This document shows positions 18,081 to 26,479 of a stretch of 64,000 nucleotides of DNA, one piece after another. Source of the DNA: Bacteroides luti (GTDB lineage Bacteria > Bacteroidota > Bacteroidia > Bacteroidales > Bacteroidaceae); the NCBI RefSeq assembly GCF_900128905.1, contig NZ_FQTV01000014.1, positions 1 through 64,000 of the forward strand, written 5' to 3'. The position numbers and the translations under genes are program-made. The first letter of the stretch is position 1, and each line of letters begins with the position of its first letter. The notes under the pieces were generated by a model that worked only from the letters and a program-made list of their open reading frames with translations, was not told where the DNA came from and searched no databases.

Positions 18081-19619
18081 CTATTTTACTCCATGCATTA
18101 ACTTCTGCAGCCATTTACACAACAAGAATAATATTACAGCGGAAATTCCCGACATTACAACAAATACCATAAAGAAATCGTATAAAGAAACCACCTCGAA
18201 GCCTAAGATAACTTTAGATTTGCCTGCCTCCGGATATAAGCCGCTAAGTATACCTGCAAGCTTATTTGCCGCTGCATTCGAAAGATACCAAACACCCATC
18301 ATTAAAGAGGCAAAACGAACCGGAGTTAATCTGTTAACCATGGATAAGCCGATAGGAGACAATGCCATTTCACCCATTGTATGAATAAAATATAAACCTG
18401 TAAGCCAAAGCATACTTACTTTAACACCTGGTTGAAGGTCTTTTACGCCAATGGCTATAAATAAATATCCTAAAGAGAGGAGGAACAAACCTATTGCTTG
18501 CTTCGCAGGAGAAGATGGTTCCATTTTTCTCTTGCTCAGGAAACCCCAGATAAACGGCATCACAAAAGCCAAAGCTACAACAAAAAGAGGATTAAATGCC
18601 TGAAAATAAGAAGCGGGCATTTCCCATCCAAAAATAGAACGGTTTGTTTGTTCATCAGCAAAGAGAGTAAGCGAAGCACCAGCCTGTTCATAAGCAGCCC
18701 AGAAGAAGATTACAAAAAAGGCGATGATATAAATAACAATGATTCGTTCTCTTTCTATTCTTGTAAGTGAACTGTCGAAAAGGATGTATGCCGGGATCCC
18801 AATACATGCAGCAAAGATACCTGCACTAATATATTCAGCATCAAAAACCCATTTAAATATAGCAAACAGAATCACTGTAACTCCGGCAAAGAAAAGAGCT
18901 TTCTTTATTGCATCTTCCTTAGAGATAGTTAACTGTTCTTGTTTATCTTCATCCTTCTTATGGTTTTGCGCATCAGGTATAATACCAATTTGCTCTCCTG
19001 AAGGTGAGACAAGATATTTATTTTTCTGAGTTTCAAATACTATAATGGTAAACAACACACCGATGGCTGCTGCCAGGAATCCCCATTTAAAATCTTCCGG
19101 AGTACCAGTATCGCCAAAATATCCACAAACAAGCGGAGCAATAAACGCACCCACATTTATCCCCATATAGAAAATTGTATATGCTGCATCCAAACGACTG
19201 TCGTTAGGCTCATATAATTGTCCTACCAAAGTAGTAATAGTGGGTTTAAAGAAACCATTTCCAAAAATAAGAAATCCCAAGCCACCATACATCAGCCAGT
19301 GAGACATCTCAACCGAATTTAAGAACGAGGCACTCAGGAATAAAAGGAACTGACCAAGCCCCATCATCACAGCTCCCCAGAATACAGAACGTCTGATTCC
19401 CCAATATTTATCGGCAACATAACCACCAATCAGGGGAGTCAGGTAAACCAGACCTGTATAACTACCATAGATAGACGAAGCAAGAACTTTATCCATCAAC
19501 AAGGCTTTAGTTAAAAACAAAATGAAAATTGCACGCATACCGTAGTAGCTGAAACGTTCAGCGGTACCTGTTGCAAAGATGAGGTAAAGACCTTTGGGAT
19601 GCCCTTTAGATTGACTCAT
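18081..19619 (-). CDS. POT family proton-dependent peptide transporter
   Basis: Major-facilitator symporter that imports di- and tripeptides with protons. The 512-residue protein has the POT entry motif ERFSYYGMRAIFILFL (about 17-32), where the E-R-x-x-Y pattern couples protons to substrate. Further family segments are GGYVADKYWGIRRSVFWGA and FYMGINVGAFIAPLVCGYFG. About 14 hydrophobic segments are visible. Monocistronic, divergent from the nnr gene. Confidence 0.92.
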   Translation of the reverse strand: MSQSKGHPKGLYLIFATGTAERFSYYGMRAIFILFLTKALLMDKVLASSIYGSYTGLVYLTPLIGGYVADKYWGIRRSVFWGAVMMGLGQFLLFLSASFLNSVEMSHWLMYGGLGFLIFGNGFFKPTITTLVGQLYEPNDSRLDAAYTIFYMGINVGAFIAPLVCGYFGDTGTPEDFKWGFLAAAIGVLFTIIVFETQKNKYLVSPSGEQIGIIPDAQNHKKDEDKQEQLTISKEDAIKKALFFAGVTVILFAIFKWVFDAEYISAGIFAACIGIPAYILFDSSLTRIERERIIVIYIIAFFVIFFWAAYEQAGASLTLFADEQTNRSIFGWEMPASYFQAFNPLFVVALAFVMPFIWGFLSKRKMEPSSPAKQAIGLFLLSLGYLFIAIGVKDLQPGVKVSMLWLTGLYFIHTMGEMALSPIGLSMVNRLTPVRFASLMMGVWYLSNAAANKLAGILSGLYPEAGKSKVILGFEVVSLYDFFMVFVVMSGISAVILFLLCKWLQKLMHGVK

Positions 19620-19657
19620 AAATATTATATTATTCTTTATTTTTATTAATTGGATGC

Positions 19658-19665
19658 AAAAGTAG
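19658..19665 (-). promoter_or_regulatory. -7 promoter element (TACTTTTG) for the POT transporter
   Basis: TAnnTTTG consensus on the minus strand, 38 bp before the start codon. A second copy in the opposite orientation at 19719-19726 serves the divergent gene. Confidence 0.55.
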
Positions 19666-19718
19666 TGATTTTACATTTAGTTTAAGGTGAAAGAGTTGAG
19701 TTTTTTGAGAGCTTTTAG

Positions 19719-19726
19719 TACTTTTG
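19719..19726 (+). promoter_or_regulatory. -7 promoter element (TACTTTTG) for nnr
   Basis: TAnnTTTG consensus 22 bp before the ATG at 19749, divergent from the POT promoter. Confidence 0.55.
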
Positions 19727-19748
19727 CGCGACTAATAAAAAATAAGCA

Positions 19749-21272
19749 ATGAAAATATTTCCAAGCATACAGATTAAACAGTTAGATGCTTACACTATAC
19801 AGAATGAGCCAATCTTGTCCATAGACCTTATGGAACGTGCTGCCGTAGCATTAACAGGTGCAATTATAAAATATTACAGTAAGGAAACTCCGGTTATTGT
19901 ATTTGCTGGTCCGGGCAATAATGGTGGTGACGCACTTGCTGTTTCTCGTCTTTTGGCAGAACAGGGCTACAAAGTGAAAGCATACTTGTTTAATACCGGC
20001 GACCATATATCGGAAGATTGCGAGATAAATAAAGAACGTCTGTTGCAAAACTCAGATGTAGAATTCACAGAAATCACCAGTGCATTTGAGCCTCCTGTGT
20101 TGAGTGAAGATTGCCTGGTTATTGACGGACTTTTTGGTTCCGGACTCAAAAAAGCATTATCCGGAGGTTTTGCCGCAGTAGTAAAATACATTAACTCATC
20201 ACCATCAAAGGTGGTTTCTATTGATCTACCATCCGGATTAATGTGCGAAGACAATACTTATAATATCAAGAATCATATAATTCGCGCCGAAAGAACGCTA
20301 TCTTTACAATTACCTAAACTTTCTTTCTTTTTCGCTGAAAATGAAGATTATTTGGGTGAATGGGAACTTTTAGACATAAATTTAAGTCAGGAAGGAATTG
20401 AAAACAATTTTACATCATGGCATCTTACAGAAGAGAGTGATATTAAGAAACTGATTAAGCCACGCAAGCGTTTCGCTCACAAAGGAAACTACGGACATGC
20501 ACTGCTAATTGCAGGATCGTATGGTATGGCTGGTGCTTCTGTACTAGCTGCTAAGGCTTGCCTGAAAACCGGTGTTGGTTTATTAACCGTTCATACACCT
20601 TTAAAGAACAACGACATACTTCAGACTGCAGTTCCCGAAGCAATGGCTCAGCATGATATGCACGAAAACTACTTCACCACGCCCGTATATCCAGATAGTT
20701 ATACTTCAATAGCCATCGGTCCGGGATTAGGACAATCGGAAGAGACTGCTGCAGCCTTAATGGAACAAATAAAACTTTGTCAGGAGCCAATAGTGCTCGA
20801 CGCCGATGCCCTGAATATTATTGCAGAACACCGTCAGATTCTGCCTTCTATTCCAAAAGGTTCCATACTCACTCCTCACCCTAAAGAGCTGGATCGCTTG
20901 GTGGGTAAATGCGAAAGCAGTTTTGCAAGGATGATTAAGGCACGTGATTTGGCAACAAATTGTAAAATCTACATCGTACTAAAAGGAGCATACACCATTG
21001 TTGTTACTCCCGAAGGTAACTGCTTCTTTAACCCAACCGGAAATCCGGGAATGGCAACAGCCGGCAGTGGTGATGTGCTGACAGGAGTTCTGCTCTCTTT
21101 ATTATCGCAAGGCTACACATCCGAAGAAGCATGCAAACTGGGAGTTTATTTACACGGACTCGCAGGAGATATTGCTAAGGAAAAGCTGGGAGAAAGAGGA
21201 TTAACATCGGGCGATATAGCCGATAATATTCCATTCGCATGGCTTAAATTAACCCAAAACACAGATAAGTAA
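19749..21272 (+). CDS. nnr: Bifunctional NAD(P)HX epimerase / ADP-dependent dehydratase
   Basis: Repairs hydrated NAD(P)H: the N-terminal YjeF_N half (about 1-215) epimerises NAD(P)HX, with FAGPGNNGGDALAVSRLL as its nucleotide-binding loop. The C-terminal ribokinase-like half (about 225-507) dehydrates the S form, with GPGLGQ, LTPHPKELDRL and the catalytic-Asp motif NPGMATAGSGDVLTG. The 507-residue length fits the fused form common in bacteria. Single gene with its own promoter. Confidence 0.95.
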   Translation: MKIFPSIQIKQLDAYTIQNEPILSIDLMERAAVALTGAIIKYYSKETPVIVFAGPGNNGGDALAVSRLLAEQGYKVKAYLFNTGDHISEDCEINKERLLQNSDVEFTEITSAFEPPVLSEDCLVIDGLFGSGLKKALSGGFAAVVKYINSSPSKVVSIDLPSGLMCEDNTYNIKNHIIRAERTLSLQLPKLSFFFAENEDYLGEWELLDINLSQEGIENNFTSWHLTEESDIKKLIKPRKRFAHKGNYGHALLIAGSYGMAGASVLAAKACLKTGVGLLTVHTPLKNNDILQTAVPEAMAQHDMHENYFTTPVYPDSYTSIAIGPGLGQSEETAAALMEQIKLCQEPIVLDADALNIIAEHRQILPSIPKGSILTPHPKELDRLVGKCESSFARMIKARDLATNCKIYIVLKGAYTIVVTPEGNCFFNPTGNPGMATAGSGDVLTGVLLSLLSQGYTSEEACKLGVYLHGLAGDIAKEKLGERGLTSGDIADNIPFAWLKLTQNTDK

Positions 21273-21305
21273 CGCAAATAAATATGTTCTTAGAGAATTT
21301 TTCTC

Positions 21306-21313
21306 TACATTTG
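21306..21313 (+). promoter_or_regulatory. -7 promoter element (TACATTTG) for the DUF4831 gene
   Basis: TAnnTTTG consensus 38 bp upstream of the start codon. Confidence 0.5.
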
Positions 21314-21351
21314 TGGTTTAATATATAGGTAAAGTTAAAACAGAGATTTAT

Positions 21352-22419
21352 ATGAAAAAATCAATAGCATTATTGAGCCTTCTTCTTCTTTCTGCAAATA
21401 CATTCGCGCAGACAGAAGTTACTAAATATGGAGGAAAGGATCAGGAGTATGGAGTTACATACACACTCCCTAAAAGTGTAATTGAAATAGAAGTCGAAAC
21501 TGTAAAATCCACTTATATACCAGGCGAATTCTGCAAATATGCCGACCGCTATCTCAGATTATCAAACATTTCCGACACAAAAGAAGAGCATTGGGAAATA
21601 ACTGACGTAAAAGCTAAAAGCATTGGCATTCCGGATGCCGAAAAGACTTACTTCATAAAGCTGAAAGATAAAACTCTGGCTCCTTTAATGGAATTGACAG
21701 AAAATGGTATTATTAAAACTATCAATCTTCCGTTGAGCCCAAAGGTTGCTCCGGTAAAAGAGGTACCTGTTGAAAAGAAGGCAAAACCAAATGCACGCGA
21801 CTTTATGACGGAAGAAATCCTGATGGCTGGTTCCAGCGCAAAAGTTGCCGAACTTGTAGCTAAAGAAATCTATAAAGTTCGTGATAGTAAAAGTTCACTT
21901 CTTAGAGGTGAAGTAGAAAGTATGCCAAAGGACGGTGCTTCACTGAAACTAGTACTTGAGAAACTGGACGAACAAGAAAAGGCACTAACAGAACTCTTCT
22001 CGGGAACAGTAGAAAAAGAGACCAAGAGCTATAAGTTCACCATCGCTCCTACTCAAGACGTAAACAAAGCAATTGCATTCCGTTTCTCAAAGAAACTAGG
22101 AGTTCTTGGAGTAAACGACTTAGCAGGATCTCCTGTTTACTATACACTGACTAATTTAAAAACAGTTCCAGAAAAAACACCTGAAACAGGTAAGCCTAAA
22201 AAGATTGAAGGAGTTGTTTATAATGTGCCAGGCAAGGCTCATTTCTCAGTATTTACTTCACAAACTAATTTGTTCGACAGTGATTTCATGATTACTCAAT
22301 TCGGCAGTACCGATACATTAATGAAGGAATTATTCGAGAAGAAATCTGTAGTGAAGGTTACATTCGATCCTTCTACCGGAGGTTTGATTAAAATAGATAG
22401 GGAGACTCTTAGCAAATAG
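21352..22419 (+). CDS. DUF4831 family exported protein
   Basis: A 355-residue protein with a signal peptide (MKKSIALLSLLLLSANTFAQ). The mature part matches DUF4831, a Bacteroidales family without known function: YTLPKSVIEIEVETVKS near the start, a RDFMTEEILMAGSSAKVAEL helix and a final VKVTFDPSTGGLIKI strand. Probably periplasmic. It has its own promoter and terminator and no functional neighbours. Confidence 0.85.
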   Translation: MKKSIALLSLLLLSANTFAQTEVTKYGGKDQEYGVTYTLPKSVIEIEVETVKSTYIPGEFCKYADRYLRLSNISDTKEEHWEITDVKAKSIGIPDAEKTYFIKLKDKTLAPLMELTENGIIKTINLPLSPKVAPVKEVPVEKKAKPNARDFMTEEILMAGSSAKVAELVAKEIYKVRDSKSSLLRGEVESMPKDGASLKLVLEKLDEQEKALTELFSGTVEKETKSYKFTIAPTQDVNKAIAFRFSKKLGVLGVNDLAGSPVYYTLTNLKTVPEKTPETGKPKKIEGVVYNVPGKAHFSVFTSQTNLFDSDFMITQFGSTDTLMKELFEKKSVVKVTFDPSTGGLIKIDRETLSK

Positions 22420-22446
22420 AATATTAAATAGGATATTTATTTTGTG

Positions 22447-22489
22447 CCGGCATTCAAGTATATTTGGTTATACCTTAATGCCGGTTTTT
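22447..22489 (+). terminator. Terminator of the DUF4831 gene
   Basis: CCGGCATT pairs with AATGCCGG and is followed by TTTTTG. Confidence 0.75.
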
Positions 22490-22535
22490 GTTTAAAAAAC
22501 AATCATAAAAAACACTGAAAAGAATAACATTGTAG

Positions 22536-22798
22536 AAAAGCACAATCAGCAACGTAGACATAGAATTATTATATGATTACTACCGTAAACCGGAAGCTGA
22601 TGAAGAAGGAATTTATCTTTCTGCAGCAAAACTGCGGAATCTATTTAAAGCAAGACGGGGATTGCAATTAGTAAGAAGATGATCGTCAAGCTTGGAAGGA
22701 ACTTAAAATCAGTTAATTACAAGTTTAGAACAGATAAAGAAACCACTCAATACAAGGTTATTTTAAAAGACTGGGGTGGAGAGGGTGGAGAGAAATAG
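22536..22798 (+). pseudogene. C-terminal wreck of a VirE/DUF3874-like gene
   Basis: Two frames together read like the C-terminal domain of the VirE-N/DUF3874 proteins of Bacteroides mobile regions. The first frame gives DYYRKPEADEEGIYLSAAKL up to a TGA at 22680; after a frameshift the second (22679-22798) gives KLGRNLKSVNYKFRTDKET and ends in DWGGEGGEK. Upstream frames are closed by stops. Family assignment is by recognition of the pattern and the conserved neighbour (an HU-like gene), so moderate. Confidence 0.55.
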
Positions 22799-22913
22799 TC
22801 CTTTTTTCGTTTCCAGAAATTATTTTTTGAAAATTCCGCAATTTGCAGAATTTTCAAAATTTAATTTTCAGAAAGCAAAAACACTCTTTTTTACCCCACC
22901 CTCTCCACCCCAG
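22771..22913. repeat. 18-bp inverted repeat framing a 35-bp palindrome
   Basis: CTGGGGTGGAGAGGGTGG (22771-22788, inside the last codons of the VirE-like wreck) has a perfect reverse complement at 22896-22913. Between them lies a near-perfect palindrome at 22825-22859 centred on GCAATTTGC. CCAGAAATTA is also directly repeated at 22813 and 22910. Together they could fold into a large cruciform or a long stem-loop RNA. Confidence 0.7.
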
Positions 22914-23045
22914 AAATTACTTTTGAGAAGAAAGAGGCTATAAATCAGCCTTTAATAAAGAGAGTTAAAGACATTAGCAATCAAACATAGTCTATTTAAT
23001 AAATGTGACTAAACAAATTAGTAAAAACAAAACGAGACATCAGCC

Positions 23046-23107
23046 CAAACATGTACAAGATTGCTCCAAAACATGTACATGATTGGATTCAAACATGTAC
23101 ATGTTTA
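23046..23107. repeat. 22-bp ladder of AAACATGTACA words (array B)
   Basis: Three copies of AAACATGTACA with GTAC cores at 23053, 23075 and 23097, spaced exactly 22 bp. The first two continue into GATTG; the third continues into TGTTT, which makes AAACATGTACATGTTT a perfect 16-bp palindrome. It lies in the gap between the VirE-like and HU-like wrecks. Confidence 0.65.
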
Positions 23108-23179
23108 CCAAAACCATTAACCAATAAAACATTAATAATCTGAAGCATACCATATAAATCCAAGGGGATTAACGATAAC

Positions 23180-23535
23180 TTGAGTAGAGACACAAACGAA
23201 AAAGGCGGTGTTCATCCCATAGTGAAAAGTCGCGAACAGTTAGACACAATGTCACTTGCCGAATACATTGCCGGAAGCAATACATAGCAAAGATATGAAG
23301 TAGGACAAGCAAAAGCCAAAACCTTCAATGCAATAGAAAGAGCTTTAAGTAATGGTTATACTGTTTCCATTACCAATTATGGTTCTTTTCCACTTTCTAC
23401 TCAATCCGTGAAGATTTTGATCCCGAAAAATCTCATCGTGCCGAGAGTCTTGAGGTTAAGAGTGTGAATTTTCAGGCTTCTACCAAGATGAAGAAGTGGA
23501 TTGAGGTGGCTGGGTTTGAGAAGAGTGAGAGGTGA
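23180..23535 (+). pseudogene. Wreck of an HU-like DNA-binding protein gene
   Basis: Reading from 23180 gives an N-terminal part with DTMSLAEYIAGSNT, interrupted by TAG at 23285-23287. The same frame resumes with FNAIERALSNGYTVSITNYG, then a frameshift near 23400 leads to REDFDPEKSHRAESLEVK and SVNFQASTKMKKWIEVAG, ending at TGA 23533. This is the HU/IHF-like family found downstream of VirE/DUF3874 genes in Bacteroides. At least one stop and one frameshift make it non-functional. Confidence 0.75.
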
Positions 23536-23755
23536 AACGCATAATCTTTAGCACCCAACAAAAACTGTTACAATAAAAAACATTAACTTGATAAAATAGC
23601 AGTAGTTGTCTTTGTTATTAATCAGCCAATAGATAAAATTTAGCTATAAAAGTCTAAATTTTATTGACGGAAATTATCTTCTAACAATATAAAATTTGAT
23701 CTTTATAAGAAATAAATTCTGTTAAGATGAAATTTATCAATTATTCTGTATATAA

Positions 23756-23914
23756 TTTATCTGCATATTTATTGAATGTATTATTACCAGAGGAGCTGAA
23801 GGAGCAGATATCCTTGTGGCTGAATTTGCAAAAAGACATCTACTGCAAATAATTAAGTATATGCCCGAATAGGAAAAATATAAACCATTGATTATTACAC
23901 CACAAGAACAATAA
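23756..23914 (+). pseudogene. Wreck of a DUF2493 (SLOG-like) gene
   Basis: The frame reads IITRGAEGADILVAEFAKRH, then YMPE, a TAG at 23870-23872, and EKYKP. The pattern G-G-A-x-G-A-D followed by a helix and P-x-W-x-K-Y is that of DUF2493 proteins of the SLOG nucleotide-binding superfamily; the TAG sits where the family has Trp. Only the central third survives. It directly precedes the intact hydrolase gene. Confidence 0.5.
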
Positions 23915-23924
23915 ATAAAAAAAT

Positions 23925-24530
23925 ATGATAAATATACTTTATATTCATGGCTATAATAGCAATAGTGAATCCGAAACGGCAAGGGTGCTTGCATCAGAAT
24001 TAGGTTCGTACGCTACAGTGTATCATCCAACATTTGAGGGTGATCCCTATAATATAGAGAAACAGATTAATGAGTATATAAAGGCTCATCACATCAATCT
24101 GATTGTAGCTTCATCACTAGGCGGATTCTTTGCATTGCGTATGAATAGTTATTTCAAAATTGTGATTAACCCCTGTATGGAGCCACATAAATGTTTGAAT
24201 CAATCCCCTTTTGTGGATAAATACAAAGAAATGGAAAAGATGTTATTCACACTCGTTGATTGTGAAGAACGAGCATCAACTTATGGTATTTTCTCCAGAG
24301 CCGATGAGCTATTCTCATACTACGATGTATTCTGTAAGCATTATATGAAACAACATACAATACAAATCAATGATCGACATCAAATTTCAGCTCGTAGTAT
24401 TAAGAATGTATTGTTACCATTAATTCATCAGATATTCGAAGTGAATTTCCCTATTCTAAAGAAACAGTTGGAATGTACTCCATTTCCAGCAAATCTATAT
24501 GGCGAAGAAGACCTAGAACAAGGTGTATGA
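23925..24530 (+). CDS. YqiA/YcfP-like alpha/beta hydrolase
   Basis: A 201-residue cytoplasmic protein starting MINILYIHGYNSNSES, the oxyanion-hole segment of the YqiA/YcfP esterase family. The nucleophile elbow is SSLGGFF (Ser in VASSLGGFFAL, about residue 65). Family members hydrolyse short acyl esters in vitro; the natural substrate is unknown. It follows the DUF2493 wreck and precedes the nuclease gene in an otherwise decayed accessory stretch, and could have come with it. Confidence 0.8.
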   Translation: MINILYIHGYNSNSESETARVLASELGSYATVYHPTFEGDPYNIEKQINEYIKAHHINLIVASSLGGFFALRMNSYFKIVINPCMEPHKCLNQSPFVDKYKEMEKMLFTLVDCEERASTYGIFSRADELFSYYDVFCKHYMKQHTIQINDRHQISARSIKNVLLPLIHQIFEVNFPILKKQLECTPFPANLYGEEDLEQGV

Positions 24531-24712
24531 CTTTCAAAAGGCGATAATTTTATTGAATTGATTTGATATTTATATAACAGTAGTCCGTTCAGTCGTTTTT
24601 TACTGCTATTAATTAGTTTATCTTATCAATTATATTTTACTTTATGGAAAAGTTTCAAAACTATGTGAGTTAATTAAATATATACCTTTTTAAAACCTCT
24701 AAACTAATTATT

Positions 24713-25933
24713 ATGAGTAACTTTTTTAACCGAATAGGTTTAGCTGATATGGAGAAAATGCATTCAGCTATAATTGGATGGATTTTTTCAGATGAAAATA
24801 AAGCTTTTACTAAAAAAGAAAAATCTTCAATACTTAATTCTCTTTTTTATCAAAAGAGTTCAGAAGAATCTTTAGTAGAATATAATGAAATAAATGTTCT
24901 TGTTGAAACTGATAATATTGATATCCTTTTTCTTCTGGAGGATGTTTCTGGAAACAAGAAGGTCATAATCGTAGAAAATAAGATAAAATCTTCTCAACAC
25001 AGCGATCAACTTAAGAAATACCAAAGTATAGTGAAAAAAAAATATCCGGAGCATAATCAGAAGAGATATATATTTCTAACTTATTCAAACGAAGAGGCAA
25101 AATGTGATAATAAAGAAATAGATTCTGAGTCATGGACGGAAGTAACATACGATAAAATTCATGATAAATTAAGATCTGTTTTACAGCCAAAATTATATGC
25201 TGATGCAATTATCTTAGATGAATATCTAAAATCAATAGAATCTTTCATTACAATAAAAAATAAGTTTTTAAAAGATCACACATCGTTTACTTCTGTTTTT
25301 ACAGATGCTTCAAAAAAGAAATCAGTTAAACAAAATGAAGAAAAAGATAGTGATGATGCAAAATTTATTTCAGAAAATCAGTTGGAAACAATACTCCAAA
25401 AAATGCTAATCCAAGATATTGCTAAAAATGTAAGTTTTGGGACGCATAAATTTAATATAAGTGAAACACATGGAAAAGCACAAATCTCTATATTCTTAGG
25501 TTCCAATTTGGATAGCACTGACTCTGAAAATGAAAAAATCTATTTTGATTTTTCATTTCAAGATGGATCATTTAAAATAGCTATTTCAAAGAATTACTCT
25601 GGTAGTGAAGAAGAACAAAGACAAGGATTTAAAATTATTGAAAATAACTGGAAGCCTATAATGGAAAAATATTATAAAGAATTTAATTATAAACGATTTA
25701 ACAACTCTAAAGGAAAGAAGCCTCGAATCTCCATATCACAAAAGATTGAGAGTGAATGGTATAAACTTAAAAAGGAAAAACTAATTGACCTATTCCAAGA
25801 AAAATTTGATGAAGCAATTGAGATTAAAAAGGAATTAGAAAATAGATACAATAAAGAACGTATACAAAAACAAATTATGCCAGATTCTGGGTTAGCCATA
25901 AGTATTGCATGTAATAACCTTCAAGAGAATTAA
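24713..25933 (+). CDS. PD-(D/E)XK nuclease superfamily protein, possible defence gene
   Basis: A 406-residue lysine-rich protein. The N-terminal third carries a PD-(D/E)XK core: Glu65 and Asp70 in VETDNIDILFLL, Glu88 and Lys90 in VIIVENKI, then a Q-x-x-Q-L-x-x-Y helix (SSQHSDQLKKYQ). This matches the PDDEXK_4 type of family. The C-terminal two thirds (about 190-406) have a beta-rich segment and a lysine-rich helical end without a motif I know. Sequence is more AT-rich than the flanking core genes and it lies beside wrecks of mobile-element genes. A role in DNA cleavage against foreign DNA is inference. Confidence 0.75.
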   Translation: MSNFFNRIGLADMEKMHSAIIGWIFSDENKAFTKKEKSSILNSLFYQKSSEESLVEYNEINVLVETDNIDILFLLEDVSGNKKVIIVENKIKSSQHSDQLKKYQSIVKKKYPEHNQKRYIFLTYSNEEAKCDNKEIDSESWTEVTYDKIHDKLRSVLQPKLYADAIILDEYLKSIESFITIKNKFLKDHTSFTSVFTDASKKKSVKQNEEKDSDDAKFISENQLETILQKMLIQDIAKNVSFGTHKFNISETHGKAQISIFLGSNLDSTDSENEKIYFDFSFQDGSFKIAISKNYSGSEEEQRQGFKIIENNWKPIMEKYYKEFNYKRFNNSKGKKPRISISQKIESEWYKLKKEKLIDLFQEKFDEAIEIKKELENRYNKERIQKQIMPDSGLAISIACNNLQEN

Positions 25934-26066
25934 GGTCTTTAACTATGTATTTATCGCACTAAATATAAACTTACAATTCCGTCTGAGCCACATTTAAAAT
26001 TGAGGAGGGCAATAAGTTTCATGATGAATGAAAAGATAGTACATGCTATAAACTAGCATAAACGCG

Positions 26067-26103
26067 AAAAAGAGGAAATGAAACAACTTCATTTCCTCTT
26101 TTT
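26067..26103. terminator. Bidirectional terminator between the nuclease and PqqD genes
   Basis: A perfect 16-bp stem (AAAAAGAGGAAATGAA and complement) with a 5-base loop. A-run and T-run flank both sides, so it can stop both convergent transcripts. Confidence 0.85.
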
Positions 26104-26128
26104 ACATTTCAAAGCTCTTATATTTTAT

Positions 26129-26476
26129 TTAAAGAGCCGTTTTATATTTTATAAACCCATTGGTATACAACTGAGATATATACGTGGTAATGCGATACTC
26201 ATAATTTTCTTCATAATTAAAATGTTCCGCTAGTTGCTCCGTAATCTCTCTTACTGTACGATTTCCATCTATCAAACTCCATACCGCCGTACCATGCTCT
26301 TCGAGCTTTACATGAAGATTGGCCGACTTTCCGCATGGAGCAAAAACTTTCTGCATAAACTTATTACGAAAGCGAGGAAATACAATCACAAACAAATCGT
26401 CTTCCTTTTCCGTCGTAACATGTTCGCTGATATACGGAATTACATCAAATAGGTTTACTTGTTCTTTTTTCTTCAT
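26129..26476 (-). CDS. PqqD-like protein
   Basis: A 115-residue protein with the PqqD/RRE-type winged-helix pattern: HGTAVWSLIDGNRTVREI followed by a second helix TEQLAEHFNYEE and a hydrophobic strand ending TNGFIKY. PqqD domains usually bind the leader of a peptide precursor and present it to a radical-SAM enzyme, but neither is present in this window. Its start lies 3 bp after the stop of the OPT transporter gene, so the two are coupled. Confidence 0.8.
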   Translation of the reverse strand: MKKKEQVNLFDVIPYISEHVTTEKEDDLFVIVFPRFRNKFMQKVFAPCGKSANLHVKLEEHGTAVWSLIDGNRTVREITEQLAEHFNYEENYEYRITTYISQLYTNGFIKYKTAL

Positions 26477-26479
26477 AAA

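Noticed and set aside
23046..23107. Array B as a CRISPR array
   Set aside because: Only three units, the unit is 22 bp in total without room for spacers, and no cas gene is present.
23737..23994. Minus-strand open frame opposite the start of the hydrolase gene
   Set aside because: It is antisense to the intact hydrolase gene and to the DUF2493-like remnant, and has no recognisable pattern of its own.
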